Source: Bacillota bacterium
GTDB lineage: Bacteria; Bacillota; Clostridia; Lachnospirales; Lachnospiraceae
Assembly (NCBI GenBank): GCA_023437715.1
Contig: JAEZFK010000083.1
Coordinates: 1 to 64,000, forward strand
Length of the DNA stretch: 64,000 nucleotides
Direction of reading: 5' to 3'
The translations under genes were made by a program, and so were the position numbers. Below the pieces are notes generated by a model. The model made no database searches. It saw only the letters and a program-made list of their open reading frames with translations, and had not been told where the DNA came from. Below are positions 7,076 to 15,196 of this stretch, piece after piece. Within the stretch, counting starts at the first letter, position 1. Each line of letters opens with the position of its first letter.

Positions 7076-9731
7076 AGTAAAACCCCTTGTGAATATGAAC
7101 GTTAACCCATGTAAGATGTGCATGCCCATGGGGAGTGCAACCGCATTTTACGGAATAAAAAAATGCATGACAATCCTTCATGGCTCACAGGGATGTGCAA
7201 CATACATAAGACGCCATATGGCGACCCATTACAATGAGCCGGTGGATATCGCTTCCTCCTCCCTGACGGAGCAGGGAACGGTTTACGGAGGAAGCGCAAA
7301 TTTAAAAAAGGGACTGAAGAATCTGATTGAACTGTATCATCCGGAGGTCATCGGCGTGATGACTACCTGTCTGGCAGAGACAATCGGAGAGGATGTTCCG
7401 GGCATCATCGATAATTTTTATGAAGAAAACCCGGAATACCGGAACATTCCTATCATCCCCTGCCCGTCACCGGGATATGGGGGAAGCCAGTATGAAGGCT
7501 ATTTTGAAGCTTTGTATGCCATTGCTTTATCTGCGGAGATGGAGACAGAAAAGAATGACAGAATCAATGTGGTGACGGCTCCTTTAAGTCCGGCGGATAC
7601 CCGGTACTTAAAGCAGATATTCCGGATGTTCGGACTGAGGCCGGTTCTTCTGCCGGACATTTCCGACAATCTGGATGGTAGTCATGGAAAAGAGTATAAC
7701 CGGCTTCCTCAGGGCGGCACCGATATGGGGGAAATCCGGAAAATGGGCGGTGCAAGGATGACGCTGGAGCTGAGCGGGCTGCCGCACAGGCATTCTGTAG
7801 CTGATCTGCTTCTGGAAAAGTATGGTGTACCCTGCAGGAAGCTGAATCTGCCGGTGGGCCTGCGGGATACGGATGATTTTTTTCACACGTTGTCAGAGCT
7901 TGCAGCCATGCCGGTTCCGGAGGAAATCAAGGCGGAGCGGGGAAGATACTTAGATGCCATGATTGATTCCCATAAATATAATTCTGCCGGGCGCGCCGTG
8001 GTATTTGGAGAACCTGATTTGGTGCTTTCCACGGTCCGAATGATGTGTGAAAGCGGCATCCTGCCGGTTGTATGTGCCGCCGGTTCTGCCTGTCCGGAGC
8101 TGAAACCACTGCTGCTACCGGAAGTGAAAAAGCTGGCGGATATGTACTTTGCAGAAGATTATACTGTTGTAGACCGGGCGGATTTTAAGGATATCGAGCA
8201 GATGGCGGAAACTTTCCATGCCAATATAATGGCGGGAAACTCCGACGGCAGAAGGGTTGCCGAAGAGGAAAAGCTGCCTCTCATCCGCCGCGGATTCCCT
8301 ATTCATGACCATGTAGGCGGACAGCGGCTTAGGATGCTGGGATATGAGGGCAGCCTGGAATATTTAGATGAAATCACCAATGCGCTGATTGATACGACAG
8401 AGACCACATTCCGTGAACAGCTTTATGATACTTATTACAAAGGCTCTTTGATCGATAAGAAAGGTCCGGTCTCTTCTGCCGGAGCGGAATCGGATCAGGA
8501 TATCATACAGAAAAAGACAATGGAACATCCCTGCTACAACTGCGGCGCACATAAATACGCCAGAATTCATCTTCCGGTAGCGCCGGCCTGTAACGTGCAG
8601 TGCAATTATTGCGTGAGAAAATTCGACTGCCCAAATGAGAGCCGTCCGGGAGTTACTTCCAAAATCCTGACTCCCCCAGAGGCACTTGAGCGGTACCGGC
8701 TGGTGAAGGAAAAGATGCCAAACTTAACTGTGGTGGGTATTGCAGGGCCCGGTGATGCCCTGGCCAACTGGGAAGAAGTGAGTGAAACTCTCCGTCTGAT
8801 CCGGAAATATGATCCTGGGGTAACTTTCTGTCTTTCTACAAACGGTCTGCTCCTGCCTGTGCATGCGAAAGAACTGGCAGAGCTTGGCGTATCCCATGTG
8901 ACGGTGACATTGAATGCGGTAGATCCTCATATCAGCGGCCAGATATATAAGTATATCCGGTTTATGGGAAAGAATTATGAAGGGGACGGAGCCGGGGCCA
9001 TCATGGTGTCCAATCAGCTTGCAGGTATCCGTATGCTGATAGAAAGCCATATTATAGTCAAGATCAATATCGTAACAGTCCGGGGAATCAATGAAGCACA
9101 TATTCCGGAAGTCGTCAGGACCGTAAAGGATATGGGGTGTTATATCACCAATATCATGCAGCTGATCCCGGTAGAGGGAAGTGCGTTTGAGCACCTGGAG
9201 CCGATTCCATTAAAACGGATTCAGGAAATCCGTAGGGAATGCGAAGGGATTATGCCCCAGATGTATCACTGCCAGCACTGCAGGGCGGATGCCGTAGGGA
9301 CTCTGGATCATGACCAGTCCATTGATTTACGCGGTTTGGTAAATCCGGTACAGGATACTGCCCGGGATTTGTCAGAAATAAAGAAGCCGGCAAAGGAGGC
9401 CCTCCGTTTCGCGGTGGCATCCAAAAGCGGTATGATCGTGGATACTCATTTTGGTCATGCAAAGGAATTCTATATCTATGATTACGCGGATGGCCAGGTC
9501 CGTTTCATTGGAAGGCGCAGCGTGGAGCAGTACTGCAAGGGTATGGAAGAATGCGGGGAAAAAGAAGATCATATTCAGAAGATTATCACAACCCTGGATG
9601 GTTGCAACGGCGTCATCGCCATGCGAATCGGCGCAGAGCCGAAGAAGAAGCTGAATCAGAAAGGAATCATGGCAATCAATACCTATGATGTGATTGAGGA
9701 TGCGGTAAGAAAAGCGGCATCCAGCATGTAA
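7065..9731 (+). CDS. nifN-B: NifN-NifB fusion protein (scaffold subunit plus radical SAM cofactor synthase)
   Basis: A single 888-residue protein combines NifN (about 1-455; NPCKMCMP, HGSQGCATY, TTCLAETIGED) with NifB (about 485-770) and a C-terminal NifX/NafY-like domain (about 780-888; FAVASKSGMIVDTHFGHA). NifB is a radical SAM enzyme that fuses two [4Fe-4S] clusters with insertion of carbide. Its SAM-cluster motif CNVQCNYC is at Cys509, Cys513 and Cys516, and further cluster cysteines occur in HPCYNCGAH and CQHCRADAVG. Fusion would channel NifB-co directly to the NifEN scaffold. NifN-B fusions are known from Clostridium. ATG 7065 is preferred to 7059, since AGGGGG is 8 bases from the former and only 2 from the latter. 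Confidence 0.96.
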   Translation: MKSEVKPLVNMNVNPCKMCMPMGSATAFYGIKKCMTILHGSQGCATYIRRHMATHYNEPVDIASSSLTEQGTVYGGSANLKKGLKNLIELYHPEVIGVMTTCLAETIGEDVPGIIDNFYEENPEYRNIPIIPCPSPGYGGSQYEGYFEALYAIALSAEMETEKNDRINVVTAPLSPADTRYLKQIFRMFGLRPVLLPDISDNLDGSHGKEYNRLPQGGTDMGEIRKMGGARMTLELSGLPHRHSVADLLLEKYGVPCRKLNLPVGLRDTDDFFHTLSELAAMPVPEEIKAERGRYLDAMIDSHKYNSAGRAVVFGEPDLVLSTVRMMCESGILPVVCAAGSACPELKPLLLPEVKKLADMYFAEDYTVVDRADFKDIEQMAETFHANIMAGNSDGRRVAEEEKLPLIRRGFPIHDHVGGQRLRMLGYEGSLEYLDEITNALIDTTETTFREQLYDTYYKGSLIDKKGPVSSAGAESDQDIIQKKTMEHPCYNCGAHKYARIHLPVAPACNVQCNYCVRKFDCPNESRPGVTSKILTPPEALERYRLVKEKMPNLTVVGIAGPGDALANWEEVSETLRLIRKYDPGVTFCLSTNGLLLPVHAKELAELGVSHVTVTLNAVDPHISGQIYKYIRFMGKNYEGDGAGAIMVSNQLAGIRMLIESHIIVKINIVTVRGINEAHIPEVVRTVKDMGCYITNIMQLIPVEGSAFEHLEPIPLKRIQEIRRECEGIMPQMYHCQHCRADAVGTLDHDQSIDLRGLVNPVQDTARDLSEIKKPAKEALRFAVASKSGMIVDTHFGHAKEFYIYDYADGQVRFIGRRSVEQYCKGMEECGEKEDHIQKIITTLDGCNGVIAMRIGAEPKKKLNQKGIMAINTYDVIEDAVRKAASSM

Positions 9732-9746
9732 AAAAGGAGGAGAAGG

Positions 9747-10055
9747 ATGGTACAGCCCAAATATCATGTGTTTATCTGCACGAGCTGCAGAATCAACGGA
9801 ACTCAGAAAGGGTTCTGTTTCCAGAAAGGAAGTGTTGATCTGGTGCAGGCTTTCATGCAGGAAATTGAGGACAGGGAGCTTTCCGGTGACGTGGTTCTTA
9901 ACAATACCGGATGCTTTGGAATCTGTGACAAGGGACCTGTGGTTGTGGTTTATCCGGAGGGAGTCTGGTATGGCAATGTGACCACAGATGATGTGGAACG
10001 GATTTTCGATGAGCATTTTGAAGGCGGGAATCCGGTGAAGGATTTAATGATCTAA
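9747..10055 (+). CDS. Thioredoxin-like [2Fe-2S] ferredoxin
   Basis: 102-residue protein of the thioredoxin-fold [2Fe-2S] ferredoxin family. Cysteines at 11, 14, 24, 56 and 60 (ICTSC, GFCF, TGCFGIC) match the arrangement of the Clostridium pasteurianum [2Fe-2S] ferredoxin, in which 11, 24, 56 and 60 bind the cluster and 14 can substitute. That protein has been linked to the nitrogenase MoFe protein, and the position 15 bases after nifN-B fits an electron-transfer or assembly role in nitrogen fixation. The start is supported by AAAAGGAGGAG. The family is also the NuoE/HydA-type electron-carrier fold, but here it is free-standing. Exact redox partner unknown. Confidence 0.9.
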   Translation: MVQPKYHVFICTSCRINGTQKGFCFQKGSVDLVQAFMQEIEDRELSGDVVLNNTGCFGICDKGPVVVVYPEGVWYGNVTTDDVERIFDEHFEGGNPVKDLMI

Positions 10056-10078
10056 TTTCCCGAAAGGAGGGAAACCGT

Positions 10079-11050
10079 ATGGTTAGGATTATCGATGCGA
10101 CGCTGACGATGTTGGATGGATATATGGTCACGGCTGCACAGGCGCAGCGTTTCCTGGAGCTGCTGCTGGAAATCGGAATTGACGGGGCGGCGGTTTCTCC
10201 TGAAATATATGGGCTGCTGGGAGGAAAGATGCCGGAACGGATGATAAGTTATTTGGAACAGACGGGAATGCCTGCAGAATATAAGGAGTACCCCGGCGTT
10301 CAAAATATTATCTCCACATACTGCAACGGCAGAGGGGTCTATATTCGGAATTACCAGATTAATGAACTGGCTGAATTAAAAGGAATTCCCACAGATGACC
10401 CGGAGCGGAGATTCCGGCTGACAGGCCTGGATGATTTACTGACCTACGAGAGCGAGAGGATTTTTGAAAGAGCCATGGAGGAGCTGGTGAAAATTGCCCC
10501 GATCCTGTATCCGGAGAATGCGTATTACTGCGCAACGGCCATTGCGGTCAGCTATCTGCAGCGTTTCAGCAGCGGAACGGTGATGACGACCTTTACGGGA
10601 ATCGGCAGCAAGGCTGCCACGGAGCAGGTACTTGCCGCCATGCGGGTGATGCAGCGCTACAAACCGAACCAGGACCTTACGGGGCTTAGGAAGCTTCGGC
10701 AGCTGTTTGAAGAGATGACCGGCACTTCAGTTGACGATCATGCTCCTGTCATAGGAGAGCGGATTTTTTACGTGGAGTCCGGCATTCATGTGGATGGGGT
10801 CTTAAAAAAGCCTTCCAATTATGAGTCCTATCCGCCGGAGCTGGTGGGAGCCCGCCGGGAGATCGTTCTGGGCAAACATTCCGGCAAGGCTTCTGTCCGG
10901 TATAAGCTGAAAGCCCTGGGACTGGATGAGGCAGAATATGACAAGGACAGAATTCTTGGTCAGGTAAAACGCCTTAGTATAAAGAAAGGAAAGGATGTAA
11001 CCGACCAGGAATTTCTTGAAATTGCAGGGAGGTGCAGGAACCATGCGTAA
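10079..11050 (+). CDS. nifV-omega: Homocitrate synthase subunit NifV-omega
   Basis: 323-residue homologue of the C-terminal half of homocitrate/isopropylmalate synthases, which supplies homocitrate for FeMo-co. In C. pasteurianum NifV is made as two polypeptides, omega and alpha. Here the order omega then alpha is the same. The segment ESGIHVDGVLKKPSNYESYPPELVGARREIVLGKHSGKASVRYKLKALG (about 225-280) is the characteristic post-barrel subdomain. The N-terminal part is a degraded TIM-barrel with IDATLTMLDG instead of the DTTLRDGEQ motif, so catalysis presumably depends on the alpha partner. Good ribosome binding site (AAAGGAGGG). The last 8 bases overlap nifV-alpha. Confidence 0.88.
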   Translation: MVRIIDATLTMLDGYMVTAAQAQRFLELLLEIGIDGAAVSPEIYGLLGGKMPERMISYLEQTGMPAEYKEYPGVQNIISTYCNGRGVYIRNYQINELAELKGIPTDDPERRFRLTGLDDLLTYESERIFERAMEELVKIAPILYPENAYYCATAIAVSYLQRFSSGTVMTTFTGIGSKAATEQVLAAMRVMQRYKPNQDLTGLRKLRQLFEEMTGTSVDDHAPVIGERIFYVESGIHVDGVLKKPSNYESYPPELVGARREIVLGKHSGKASVRYKLKALGLDEAEYDKDRILGQVKRLSIKKGKDVTDQEFLEIAGRCRNHA

Positions 11051-11873
11051 GACGGTCAGTATTGTGGATACCACCCTCCGGGACGGGGAGCAGCGCCCGG
11101 GGATCACCTTTTCCATCGAGGATAAAATCCGCCTGGCAGGGCTTCTTGACCTGGCAGGAGTCTATGAAATCGAGGCAGGATTTTATGATGCGGGGATGGA
11201 AGGGCGTGACTACATCCGGAGAATCATGGAAAACCGGAAGAAAGCGCTGGTTTCCGTTTGGTCTCTGCTAAACCCTGAATGTGTTGAACAGGCAGCGCGG
11301 CAGAAGCCCGACTTAATTCATATCGGAACTCCTGTGTCCTATGTCCAGATTTACCACAAGCTGAAGAAAAATAAAAAATGGGTGGAAAAGACGTTCCAGG
11401 ATTGTATCCAGGTAGCCAGGGATTATGGCGTAGGCGTAACGGTAGGGCTGGAGGACGCTTCCAGAGCCGACGTGGCATTTATGAATCATCTGCTTCGGAT
11501 GATGGAAAGACAGGGCGTGGAGGCTGTCCGGCTGGCGGACACGGTTGGAGTTTTGTATCCCCAGAGGGCCAGACAGATGGTGCGGGAGCTGAAAGAGGTG
11601 GTTCCGCTTAAATTGGAGATACATGAGCATAATGATTTTGGAATGGCAGTGGCCAATTCCATTGTCATGGCAGCAGCAGGCGCGGACATGGTGGATGCCA
11701 CTCTGTTCGGAATAGGAGAACGGGCAGGCAACTGCGATCTGTACCAGTTTGTACAGGCGGCAGGAAGAAAGTTCGAGCTGGATATGAAAAAAGCAGAGAT
11801 CAGGCGGGCGGAGACCCTGTTAAAAGAGATGATGGCGGGAGGGGAGAATCATGATACGGCAGATAGTATATGA
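11043..11873 (+). CDS. nifV-alpha: Homocitrate synthase subunit NifV-alpha
   Basis: 276-residue catalytic TIM barrel of homocitrate synthase (acetyl-CoA plus 2-oxoglutarate to homocitrate). The start MRKTVSIVDTTLRDGEQRPG carries the DTTLRDGEQ metal/substrate motif. EIHEHNDFGMAVANS supplies the HxH metal ligands, and GIGERAGNCDL is the conserved GxGERAGN loop. The ATG at 11043 is preferred over an upstream TTG (11016) because GGGAGG precedes it. It overlaps the omega gene by 8 bases and is itself overlapped by the chaperonin-like gene, so all three are likely translated together. Confidence 0.9.
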   Translation: MRKTVSIVDTTLRDGEQRPGITFSIEDKIRLAGLLDLAGVYEIEAGFYDAGMEGRDYIRRIMENRKKALVSVWSLLNPECVEQAARQKPDLIHIGTPVSYVQIYHKLKKNKKWVEKTFQDCIQVARDYGVGVTVGLEDASRADVAFMNHLLRMMERQGVEAVRLADTVGVLYPQRARQMVRELKEVVPLKLEIHEHNDFGMAVANSIVMAAAGADMVDATLFGIGERAGNCDLYQFVQAAGRKFELDMKKAEIRRAETLLKEMMAGGENHDTADSI

Positions 11874-13257
11874 GGAAACCGGGAGAAAAAAGCTGGCGGA
11901 GGGAATCCGGAAGCTCTGCGGCATCCTGGCATGTGACGGCGGCATCCTGGTGAATGGTTCATATACCATGTCGGCGGCAGCGGTAGCCAGGCAGATAGAA
12001 GGCGAAGATCTGTATATCAATCAGGGCATCCGGCTGGCGGCGGGAACCATAGGGGAAATCAATGCCGGAACCGGCTGCGGCACAAAAGAGGCGGCCGCCA
12101 TGCTGCTGGTCCAGCTGGCAGCCTGTGAGCAGGCTGCGGCTTCCGGCATTAATCCCGTATATCTGTCCCGGGAAATCAGAAAAGCAGCGGACTGGATGGC
12201 GGCTGCGGCAGAAAGAGCGGCGGTTTATGAATTTGCCAATCTGGAGAAAGAACTGCTTGAAATCACCGGAGAGAAAGAGCTGGCTCAGATGATTCTTCAG
12301 GCGGTGAAGGCCGGCGAGGTGATTATCAGGGATTCCATGAAAGCAAAGACCAGAATGGAGATTATTAAGGGAATGACAGTCAGCGGACAGCTTCTTGCGG
12401 GTAAGGCGGCAGCATTAAAAGGGGCACAGGTACTGGTTACCAGCCGTAAGCTGTCCTCATTTTCCGATCTGTTGCCTTTGCTGGAGAAGCTGGGAAGCAG
12501 CCCGCTGTTTCTGGTGGCAGAGGAGCTTGACGGGGAGGCCCTGACTCTGTTAAAGACCAACATTGAGAAACAGAGAATCGCTGTCTGGGCTGTAAGAGCC
12601 CCCGGCATCGGAAAGCGGAAAGCGGATATGCTGGAAGACTTAGCAGTACTTACCGGAACTAAGGTATATGGAGAATATGACCTCTTATCATGGGAAGAGC
12701 TTTCCCCAGACATGCTGGGAAAGGCAGATGCCATAGAGGTGACGTCAGCATATTCCGTGGTGGAGGGCAGAACCGGTGAAGCAGCTGCCCGGCGGATTGC
12801 CGGAATCCGGCAGATGATTGAGGACCCGAAGACAAATTTCTATGACCAGCAGGTCTTAAGGGAGCGGATTGCCTGGTTATCCGGCCAGGCGCCGGTGATT
12901 TATGCAGGCGGTGACACAACCGTGGAGGTCAAAGAAGAAAAGCTTAAGCTGGAATATGGGGCTGCCTACGCCCAGTCCGTGAAAAGATACGGGATGATAC
13001 CCAAAGGCTTTGCAGACGGGATTTCTCCTAAGACAGCGGCTGAAAAAATCGTTCTTGCAGGAATTAAAAAAAGTCTGGATGACAGAGAGGTGAGCGCCGG
13101 GCTTTTCGTTCTTCTTTTGCGGAAAATCACCAGTCTCACAGCTATGTGGCTGACCACAGGAGCGGTCATGGTGAGCACCGGCTATGACAGGGAGGACCGT
13201 GAACTGATGAGGAGCGGCGTGGATGTAGAAAGGCTCAGAGGCGGCTATGGATATTAA
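11851..13257 (+). CDS. Divergent chaperonin (GroEL/Cpn60)-like protein lacking ATPase residues
   Basis: 468 residues, clearly related to GroEL (about 540) across equatorial, intermediate and apical domains. The apical segment LFLVAEELDGEALTLL (219-234) plus RAPGIGKRKADMLEDLAVLTG (249-269) matches the GroEL PLLIIAEDVEGEAL and KAPGFGDRRKAMLQDIA blocks. ARRIAGIRQMIE and LRERIAWLSGQAPVIYAGG match the later intermediate region. The nucleotide site is degenerate: GDGTTT becomes GCGTKE, so catalytic Asp87 is Cys76. Asp398 is replaced by Tyr369, the GPKGRNV loop is gone and GGG is KGF. It is therefore probably not an ATP-driven folding machine. Overlaps with nifV-alpha (23 bases) and the next gene (11 bases) bind it to the nif operon. 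No GroES partner is adjacent. Role inferred: assembly or stability factor for nitrogenase. Confidence 0.82.
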   Translation: MIRQIVYEETGRKKLAEGIRKLCGILACDGGILVNGSYTMSAAAVARQIEGEDLYINQGIRLAAGTIGEINAGTGCGTKEAAAMLLVQLAACEQAAASGINPVYLSREIRKAADWMAAAAERAAVYEFANLEKELLEITGEKELAQMILQAVKAGEVIIRDSMKAKTRMEIIKGMTVSGQLLAGKAAALKGAQVLVTSRKLSSFSDLLPLLEKLGSSPLFLVAEELDGEALTLLKTNIEKQRIAVWAVRAPGIGKRKADMLEDLAVLTGTKVYGEYDLLSWEELSPDMLGKADAIEVTSAYSVVEGRTGEAAARRIAGIRQMIEDPKTNFYDQQVLRERIAWLSGQAPVIYAGGDTTVEVKEEKLKLEYGAAYAQSVKRYGMIPKGFADGISPKTAAEKIVLAGIKKSLDDREVSAGLFVLLLRKITSLTAMWLTTGAVMVSTGYDREDRELMRSGVDVERLRGGYGY

Positions 13258-13537
13258 AAACGTAAAATTAAAGCCTGGCTATATATTGAAGGAGCTGGGA
13301 GGAGAATTCTGCATTTTTGATGAAAAGGACAGTCAGAGCGGTTCTCTTGACGGGCTGCCCTCGGTCAATGAGACCTGTATCTTTCTCTGGAACAATTTAG
13401 AGCGGGGGGCGGCCCTTCCCGATATGGTTAAGCTTCTGGAAGAAAAAAGCGGCATAGACGAGGAGGAGGCCTGGCTGGAGCTGGAGGAATTTCTGGCAAA
13501 GCTGATAAATGGAAATGTAGTGGAAGTAGAGAGGTGA
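13247..13537 (+). CDS. PqqD-like protein in the nif operon
   Basis: 96-residue protein with the PqqD fold pattern: an N-terminal strand pair (VKLKPGYILKELGGEFCIFD), the NETCIFLWNNLERG helix start at about 45-58 (compare LNETGAFIWELL in PqqD families), then a winged-helix-like part (MVKLLEEKSGIDEEEAWLELEEFLAKLINGNVVEVE). PqqD proteins bind substrate peptides or proteins and present them to radical SAM enzymes in RiPP and cofactor pathways. No RiPP precursor or SPASM radical SAM gene lies nearby; the only radical SAM enzyme in the operon is NifB. The gene overlaps the chaperonin-like gene by 11 bases and is 4 bases from the AnfO-like gene, so it is coupled to both. Family call likely, role unknown. 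Confidence 0.7.
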   Translation: MDIKNVKLKPGYILKELGGEFCIFDEKDSQSGSLDGLPSVNETCIFLWNNLERGAALPDMVKLLEEKSGIDEEEAWLELEEFLAKLINGNVVEVER

Positions 13538-13541
13538 TCCT

Positions 13542-14153
13542 ATGGCGAAGATTGCAGTATTTTTAAAAGACGGAAACCTGGCTCCGTTTATGGAGTGCAA
13601 CATGGAGTGTATCTATAAGAAAGGATCGGATGGCTGGAGCCTTGCGGATACAGCATCATTTCCTCCGGTACCGGCTGGGACCATCAGAGAGACGCGGATG
13701 GGTATGAAAGAGATCCTGCCTCTGGCAGAGGGATCAGATGCGGTCTGCTGTTTAGAAATCACCGGGATACCCTTTGCTGAATTTGACCGGGCCGGTTACT
13801 GCATTTTCTCCGTTGATACGGTGAATGACCAGACCCTGGATGGAATTCTGGAGGATATTGAAGCCAGTGATGAAAAGAAAAGGCTCCGGGATGAAATCAT
13901 AGAAAATGCCAGACCGGCAGAGACGGAAGAACCGGGAATATACGTCCTGGATTTAATCATGCTTCAGAAAGAATGCCCTGAGATATCATCGAAGAAGGCC
14001 CTGCGGGAATTTCTGGATACGGTTCCCTTTCTGGAGCTTCGTATAGACTGTGCCCATATCCCGCCATGGCTGGAGCGGGAGGAGCGTTTTGAACTGAAAT
14101 CCCAGTCCGGGGACGGAGCCGTACATGTAGTCCTGACGAAAAAACAATGCTGA
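13542..14153 (+). CDS. AnfO-like nitrogenase accessory protein
   Basis: 203-residue protein resembling the AnfO family, named from the Fe-only nitrogenase operon anfHDGKOR, where AnfO is needed for diazotrophic growth with the iron-only enzyme. Visible family features are the N-terminal MAKIAVFLKDGNLAPFME strand region, the middle LEITGIPFAEFDRAGYCIFSVD and the C-terminal KKALREFLDTVPFLELRIDCAHIPPWLE block. No anfG or vnfG is present and the structural genes look like Mo nitrogenase, so an AnfO-like protein here is unexpected by name. Start ATG follows GAGAGGTGATCC. It may act in cofactor handling for the Mo enzyme. Family assignment from memory of the pattern. Confidence 0.65.
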   Translation: MAKIAVFLKDGNLAPFMECNMECIYKKGSDGWSLADTASFPPVPAGTIRETRMGMKEILPLAEGSDAVCCLEITGIPFAEFDRAGYCIFSVDTVNDQTLDGILEDIEASDEKKRLRDEIIENARPAETEEPGIYVLDLIMLQKECPEISSKKALREFLDTVPFLELRIDCAHIPPWLEREERFELKSQSGDGAVHVVLTKKQC

Positions 14154-14167
14154 CGGGAGGTAGAAAT

Positions 14168-15145
14168 ATGCAAAATTATATGTGGCTTGAGCATGGATAT
14201 CTGCAGACATCCTATGGCATTTTTGCCGGTGTGGATGCAATCAGTACATACACAGGCGGAGAAGTGGAAAGCCTGCGCTTATCAGAACGCAACGTAATTA
14301 TGACGGAAATCGGAGAACTGATTCCTGCTTATACGGAGAATAACCGCCGGAAAAACAAGGCATCGGTAGAATTTGACCGCCAGGGCCTTGTAACAGGGGT
14401 GCTGTTGGAGGAAATGCAGGAGGTGCAGACACCGATTGGAGAGCTGCCTGCGGAGCGGGTTAAGTTTTATTCCACGGGAGAGCTTTACCGTCTGTTTATC
14501 CTGGACGGACAGATCAGCGGATTCTGGTCGGAGACTGACGAAAGGGAACTGAATATTCCCTTGAGCTTTCACCTGGGCTTTACTTCCTTTCAGGCCATGC
14601 TAAACGGCATCTGCTTTTACAGAGAGGGAGGAATCCGCAGCATCACCCTGTTTCCAGGCGAACGAATCACGGTTACGACGCCTCTTGGGGAGGTGGAGAC
14701 CGGTGTGGGCCTGTCGTTATATGAATCAGGGGCACTCTGTTCGGTGGAGCCTGCAGAGGCCGTGTTGGTTGAGACACCGGTGGGCCGGCTGACCGCTTAT
14801 GATCCTGACCAGAACGGACTGAATGCGGACAGCAATTCCCTGGTATTTACAGAAGATGGAAGAATCGGCAGCCTCATTACCTGTGACAATCTGATTTATG
14901 TGCAGACAGAGGAAGGAGTTATGGAGACATTTACGCCCAAGGTGAAAGCTCATCCATTATATGACGATATTGTTACTGTGGCAGGAATGAACGTGGTATT
15001 TGATTATGAGAAGGACACGGTAACCATTGACGGCCATGGATTCAGCCTGTCAGAATGCGGCTTCACGGCAGCACCCTTTGTCCGGCCCGGTATGCACTGC
15101 ACGCCGGCGGATTGCGCCAGCTGTTCTATTTGCAACAAAGGTTAG
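14168..15145 (+). CDS. Beta-repeat protein with C-terminal four-cysteine tail (unknown, nif-linked)
   Basis: 325 residues that I do not recognise as a named family. Most of it looks like repeated short beta hairpins: T-P-x-G-E type units recur (MTEIGEL, VQTPIGEL, VTTPLGEV, VETPVGRL), alternating with strands such as LYRLFILDGQISGFW and IRSITLFPGERI. This recalls MORN or YwqK-type repeats without their signature. The C-terminus GMHCTPADCASCSICNKG carries four cysteines spaced C-x4-C-x2-C-x2-C, a plausible Fe-S or metal site. No signal peptide or membrane segment is seen. ATG 14168 is chosen because GGGAGG lies 7 bases upstream; a longer frame begins at 14147. It follows the AnfO-like gene by 14 bases. 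Confidence 0.8.
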   Translation: MQNYMWLEHGYLQTSYGIFAGVDAISTYTGGEVESLRLSERNVIMTEIGELIPAYTENNRRKNKASVEFDRQGLVTGVLLEEMQEVQTPIGELPAERVKFYSTGELYRLFILDGQISGFWSETDERELNIPLSFHLGFTSFQAMLNGICFYREGGIRSITLFPGERITVTTPLGEVETGVGLSLYESGALCSVEPAEAVLVETPVGRLTAYDPDQNGLNADSNSLVFTEDGRIGSLITCDNLIYVQTEEGVMETFTPKVKAHPLYDDIVTVAGMNVVFDYEKDTVTIDGHGFSLSECGFTAAPFVRPGMHCTPADCASCSICNKG

Positions 15146-15196
15146 GGCTGTGCCGGAAAACAGCTGCCAGAAAAATAATGACAGGAGGAGCATGTT

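Noticed and set aside
9372..10016. 214-codon antisense frame opposite nifN-B and the ferredoxin gene
   Set aside because: Lies fully opposite two certain genes; a frame shadow.
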